64,000 nt of DNA from Gonium pectorale (Eukaryota > Chlorophyta > Chlorophyceae > Chlamydomonadales > Volvocaceae), in NCBI GenBank assembly GCA_001584585.1, contig LSYV01000018.1, forward strand, positions 1,140,301 through 1,204,300, read 5' to 3'. Both the position numbers and the translations under genes were made by a program. Positions 60,385-64,000 of this stretch are shown piece after piece. Within the stretch, counting starts at the first letter, position 1, and every line of letters starts with the position of its first letter. The notes beneath the pieces were generated by a model. It worked only from the letters and a program-made list of their open reading frames with translations. It ran no database searches and was not told where the DNA came from.

Positions 60385-63300
60385 ATGGCCGCTGACCAAG
60401 TGATCTTCAGGCAGCCGCACCCCCACGGCTTGCCTGCAGACCGGTACTCGCACTTCATCCGGCCTCTTGGGAAAGGCACCTTCGGAGAGGTGAGGGGAGC
60501 GCAGCATGTTTTCCATGCACCCACGACATGCCATCCCGTGTCAACAGACACCCCCTGCCTGTCCGCCGTGTCTCTGTTCGCAATGTCACTTGGGTATGCC
60601 GTACTCAATCACGTCCTTTCCGCCCGAACTATCCGGCGCCCATCTGCCGTGTCCCTATCCCACCTTACCCCCTCTTTCTCCGCATTACCTGTCCCGCGCA
60701 GGTGCACCTCTGCTGCCTCCGAACGCAGCTCCCGTCCGACCCTCCCTGGTCAGCCGACGGCAGCCTCAGCACGCACAATGCTATTGGCGCTTCCCAGTCG
60801 GGCCTCGCCTCGGCGGCCAATGGCAGCGATGGCAACGGCCAGCCCGCGGGTCATGGGCCGCTGCCACCGGTCGCACCAAAAATTGAGTACGAGTATGTCG
60901 CTGTGAAGCTGTCGAAGGTAGGAGGCTCTGCAAGGCATGTAGGTTCCGGGAGCTGAACTCGTTAGTTCCTCCTCCGGCCGCGCCTCCCGCGCCCGTGTCC
61001 AGCCCTCGTCCCCCCACCCGCCCTCCCCCTCGTCCTTATGTTTTCCCCGCCCCGCCCCGCTCTGCAGCCTCTGCAAGAGTACAGCCGCCCCAGCCTCGAG
61101 TACCTGCGGCGGGAGGTGCTGTGCCAGCGGCGGCTCAACCACATGCACGTGGTGGGATTCCGTGAGGTGCGGCACCCTGGGAGGGACACCACGGGTTACC
61201 AGCTTCGTCAGCCGCCGCTGCCTGGGTAGGCAGGCAAGTGCCAGCCACGCGAGGCGAACCTCACAGAACCGTTGCAGGTGGGCATCACGGCGCACCATCG
61301 GATGTACATCGCGCTCGAGTTTGCGGACTCGGGCAACCTGCGACAGTGGCTGGACCTGCGGGGAGGCCGCCTGTCTGAGCACGAGGCGCGGTGGTTCTTC
61401 CAGCAGCTCGTGTACGGCCTCGCGTACTGCCACGCGTATGGCGTGTACAACAGGTATGTGCCGTGCCCGTGTGCCATGGTCGACAGGTCACGCTCAGGAG
61501 CAATAGGTCAGTGAGGCTCGGTGCCGCAGTGGCTGCGCGCCAGGTCCGGGCTGGGCCGGGGGCAAGTACTTAGCCATTTGTGCGTTGAAATGCCTAATGC
61601 CTACCCACCCCCTTCCCCCAAAGGGACATCAAGCCGGAGAACCTGCTGCTGCACCGCTGCGGGCTGCCGCTGCCGCTGCTCAAGGTGCTGAGGGGTAGTA
61701 AAGGGAACGCGTATCAGGACGCGGAGGGCCGAACTGCAGCGATGGCGGACAAGCTCGCCGGATATTGGCGAAGTTTTACTCAAGGCACCTGCGGAATTGC
61801 TTAATGCGGACGAACAGTTGCCGTATACATGGACGGCAAACCGGGAACGCAGTGTGTGGTGGTGGAGTAGGCACCCGCCCACCCCGGCCCAACACACGTG
61901 CAAAGTATCCCGGCAGCCAGCGAGCGACGGGATGGAGTCAGCGAAACATGCGGGGAGGCAAAGAGTAAGGCCAAGCGGGGTGCGCCACACGCATGCGTTA
62001 TCTCGCGCCCAATACCGCGCACGTGCGCTTTAGCTGTTCACCCTTTATAGGCTTGCTCACGCCTTTGCCCCCTGTACCGGCGTTGCGCAGGTGGCGGATT
62101 TCGGACTCTGCAAGAGCTCTAACGACTCAATCCCCAACTCCTGTGTGGGTTCGCCCAACTACATGGCACCGGGTGGGTGCCTTGCGTGGGCGCGATGTGG
62201 GGCGGCTGTGGCCGGCGGCATAGGGCCAGCTTTGCTGCAGGCCAGAAGACCCCGCCTCCTGACAAGGTTTGCAGCGGTTCTCGTGGCGGAGTCGTGGAGC
62301 CTGCCACAAACGGTGACTTGGTGGCGCCTGCCTGCCCTGCACCGTCCGAAGCCCGCCGCCCCGACCCAACCTGGGGGGGGGCCGCCTCTCCCTGTGCCTG
62401 CGCCGCTATCGGGTTGCGTCTCCCCAACGCCCTCTCCGGCCTTACACCCGCATCTAAACCCATGCAGAGGTATTCATCCAGACCGTGCAGGAGGGCGGCC
62501 GGGCAGCCGGGGGCCTTGCCTATGACGGCAAGAAAGCAGACGGTGAGTGCGCTGGGCTGATGCCGGGATCGCCTGCGCTGTGGCACGGGGATGGGCGCAC
62601 GCGCTGACCCCGGCCGGCAGCCAAGCGTGCTCAGTTGACCCGATGCGAAGGAGCACGGAAGGGGGTACAGTGTGTCCGACATCGGGAAGACACGCCAATC
62701 GTCAGGCGCAGCGGCGCGCACACCCATGGTGCTGGTGTCAACCCTCGACTGACAATGCGGGGCACCATGCCGCCCCAGTCGCTCGCAATCGAACGAAGGG
62801 GATGTACCCGCGTCTGCGGCATGGCCCAGCATGAGAGCCCGAGCGTCGGGGCCGATCCAGCGAGTCGCGCGCCACACCACTGTGTGGTGGCCGTGGGCCC
62901 ACAACCCGTAGCGTCACTGGCCCCGCCCCACAACAGGCACGCGTCCTCTGTCATCGTGCAACCCTCAGCGCCGCGCTGTCACTCAAATGCTGCCTATGCC
63001 CCCACGCCCCGGCTCCTACGCCCTGTCGCAGTCTTCTCCTGTGGCGTGGTGCTCTACCGCATGCTCTTTGGCTGCCTTCCCTTCAACCGCGCCCCCGGCG
63101 GGCGGGAGCTGCACCCCACGCGCGACCTACGCCACATCGTCGACAACATGAAGCATGACCGCTGGAGGGAGCTGCTGCCGCCCAATCCGCCACAGCCTCC
63201 CGCCACAGCCGCAGCAGCCGCTGGCATGGCGGCGGGCGCGGCGTCGGCGGGCGCAACCAGCGGCGGCGCCTGTCCGGATGACTCCCTGCTTGACTTGTTG

Positions 63301-64000
63301 GGAGGCATGCTGCGCTGCAACCCCAAGGAGCGGATGAGTCTGGCGGACGTCAAGCGCCACCCCTGGTACCGGGAGGGGCTCTCAGAGGACGTCTACGCCA
63401 TGATTCTGTCCGCGGACGCGGTGCCCGGGCCCGAGGTGAGTTGGACTGGTGAGAGACGCGGCTTGGAGGGGGGAGGAGCCTGTGCAGGGGGATGGCGGGT
63501 CAGGAAGGGGTGCACCACTGCCTGAGGCGGGTGGAGCACCATGTTGGCGCTTCAGGAGCTGGGAACGGGCGTGTGCCAACTGCGTCGGCGAAGGCGGCGC
63601 GGTGCTGCGGGTGTTCGGTGTGGGGCCAGGAACAGCGCGCCCATGCACCACCACATCGCGCATATCATCCGCAGCTGCTCGGCAGCCAGGAACGAGATTT
63701 CCTCGGCAACAGATGCGATGAATGCGTCCGCCCACACCGCTGTGGAGTTCCTGCCAAGATTGCCCCTGCCGCTGCCCTTGTCTCTGCCCTGCCTACCTCT
63801 CTGCCACCCTATCTCTCTATAATCATGCTGCAACTTTGCGCACCCCAAACCACCGACAGCACGCCGCCACCCCGCCCATCTCCTCTGCCTCGCGCTGTCA
63901 GGCTACAGGGTCGGCACGATCAGGAGCGGCGGCGAACGCCGGGGCTGTCGCCGACAGCAGCGGCGCGCAGAGCATCGAGGTTATTGAACGGGAGTTCGAC
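60385..64000 (+). CDS. SnRK2-like Ser/Thr protein kinase (3' end outside window)
   Basis: Nine exons so far: 60385-60489, 60702-60917, 61068-61166, 61278-61453, 61624-61684, 62091-62172, 62468-62542, 63032-63435, 63902-64000 (cut by the window); 439 residues. Glycine loop GKGTFGEV is at 29-36, VAVK lysine K104, helix-C E123, catalytic loop NRDIKPEN (N198, D200), DFG at 222-224, APE ending at E247. Several stretches read like plant SnRK2: REVLCQRRLNHMHVVGF, LSEHEARWFFQQL, GLCKSSND, YDGKKADVFSCGVVLYRML and HPWYREGL. SnRK2 kinases act in stress and nutrient signalling (sulfur acclimation in Chlamydomonas). Oddities: about 60 extra low-complexity residues between the glycine loop and K104, and Asn replacing His of HRD. 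The last exon is assigned from phase only. Confidence 0.92.

Overview
This is nuclear DNA from a green alga, most likely a volvocine relative of Chlamydomonas. The evidence is GC-rich sequence with strongly G/C-ending codons, many short GT-AG introns, TGTAA polyadenylation signals, and long Ala/Pro/Gly-rich insertions in otherwise conserved proteins. I see no bacterial operons, no CRISPR array and no rRNA or tRNA gene. All genes were assembled by eye from splice-site and reading-phase consistency. Seven of the nine models splice with continuous phase from start to stop, or to the window edge. The GATA-like gene is interrupted by an assembly gap, and the first gene is truncated with an uncertain 3' end.

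Layout from left to right. 88-2397 (+): 3' part of a gene of uncertain identity. 3228-13050 (+): an 18-exon M1 zinc aminopeptidase, a type II membrane protein with a hydroxyproline-type proline-rich stalk. 14678-18473 (-): an ABHD18/DUF2048-type alpha/beta hydrolase in 8 exons. 19703-30818 (+): a 2,287-residue coiled-coil golgin with a GRIP-like C-terminus in 20 exons. 31745-41420 (-): a very large, low-complexity nuclear-type protein with two GATA-like zinc fingers, interrupted by a 41-N gap. 43861-49266 (-): a secreted expansin-like protein in 15 exons. 51174-55211 (+): a C2-domain protein in 9 exons. 56542-58498 (+): an F-box-like/ankyrin-repeat protein in 2 exons. 60385-64000 (+, cut by the window end): an SnRK2-type Ser/Thr protein kinase.

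The genes look like an ordinary unlinked eukaryotic neighbourhood rather than a cluster with one function. The ectopeptidase and the expansin-like protein both point to the cell surface or extracellular matrix, the golgin and ABHD18 to the endomembrane system, and the GATA-like, C2 and SnRK2 proteins to regulation or signalling. Intergenic stretches of 0.8-2.4 kb hold short tandem, dispersed and inverted repeats. The items most worth a second look are the duplicated GATA-like fingers with a recurring RLDFLAARR motif, the SnRK2-like kinase with an insertion between its glycine-rich loop and catalytic lysine and an NRD motif, the Trp/acidic patch in the golgin, and a probable GC-AG intron in the C2 gene.
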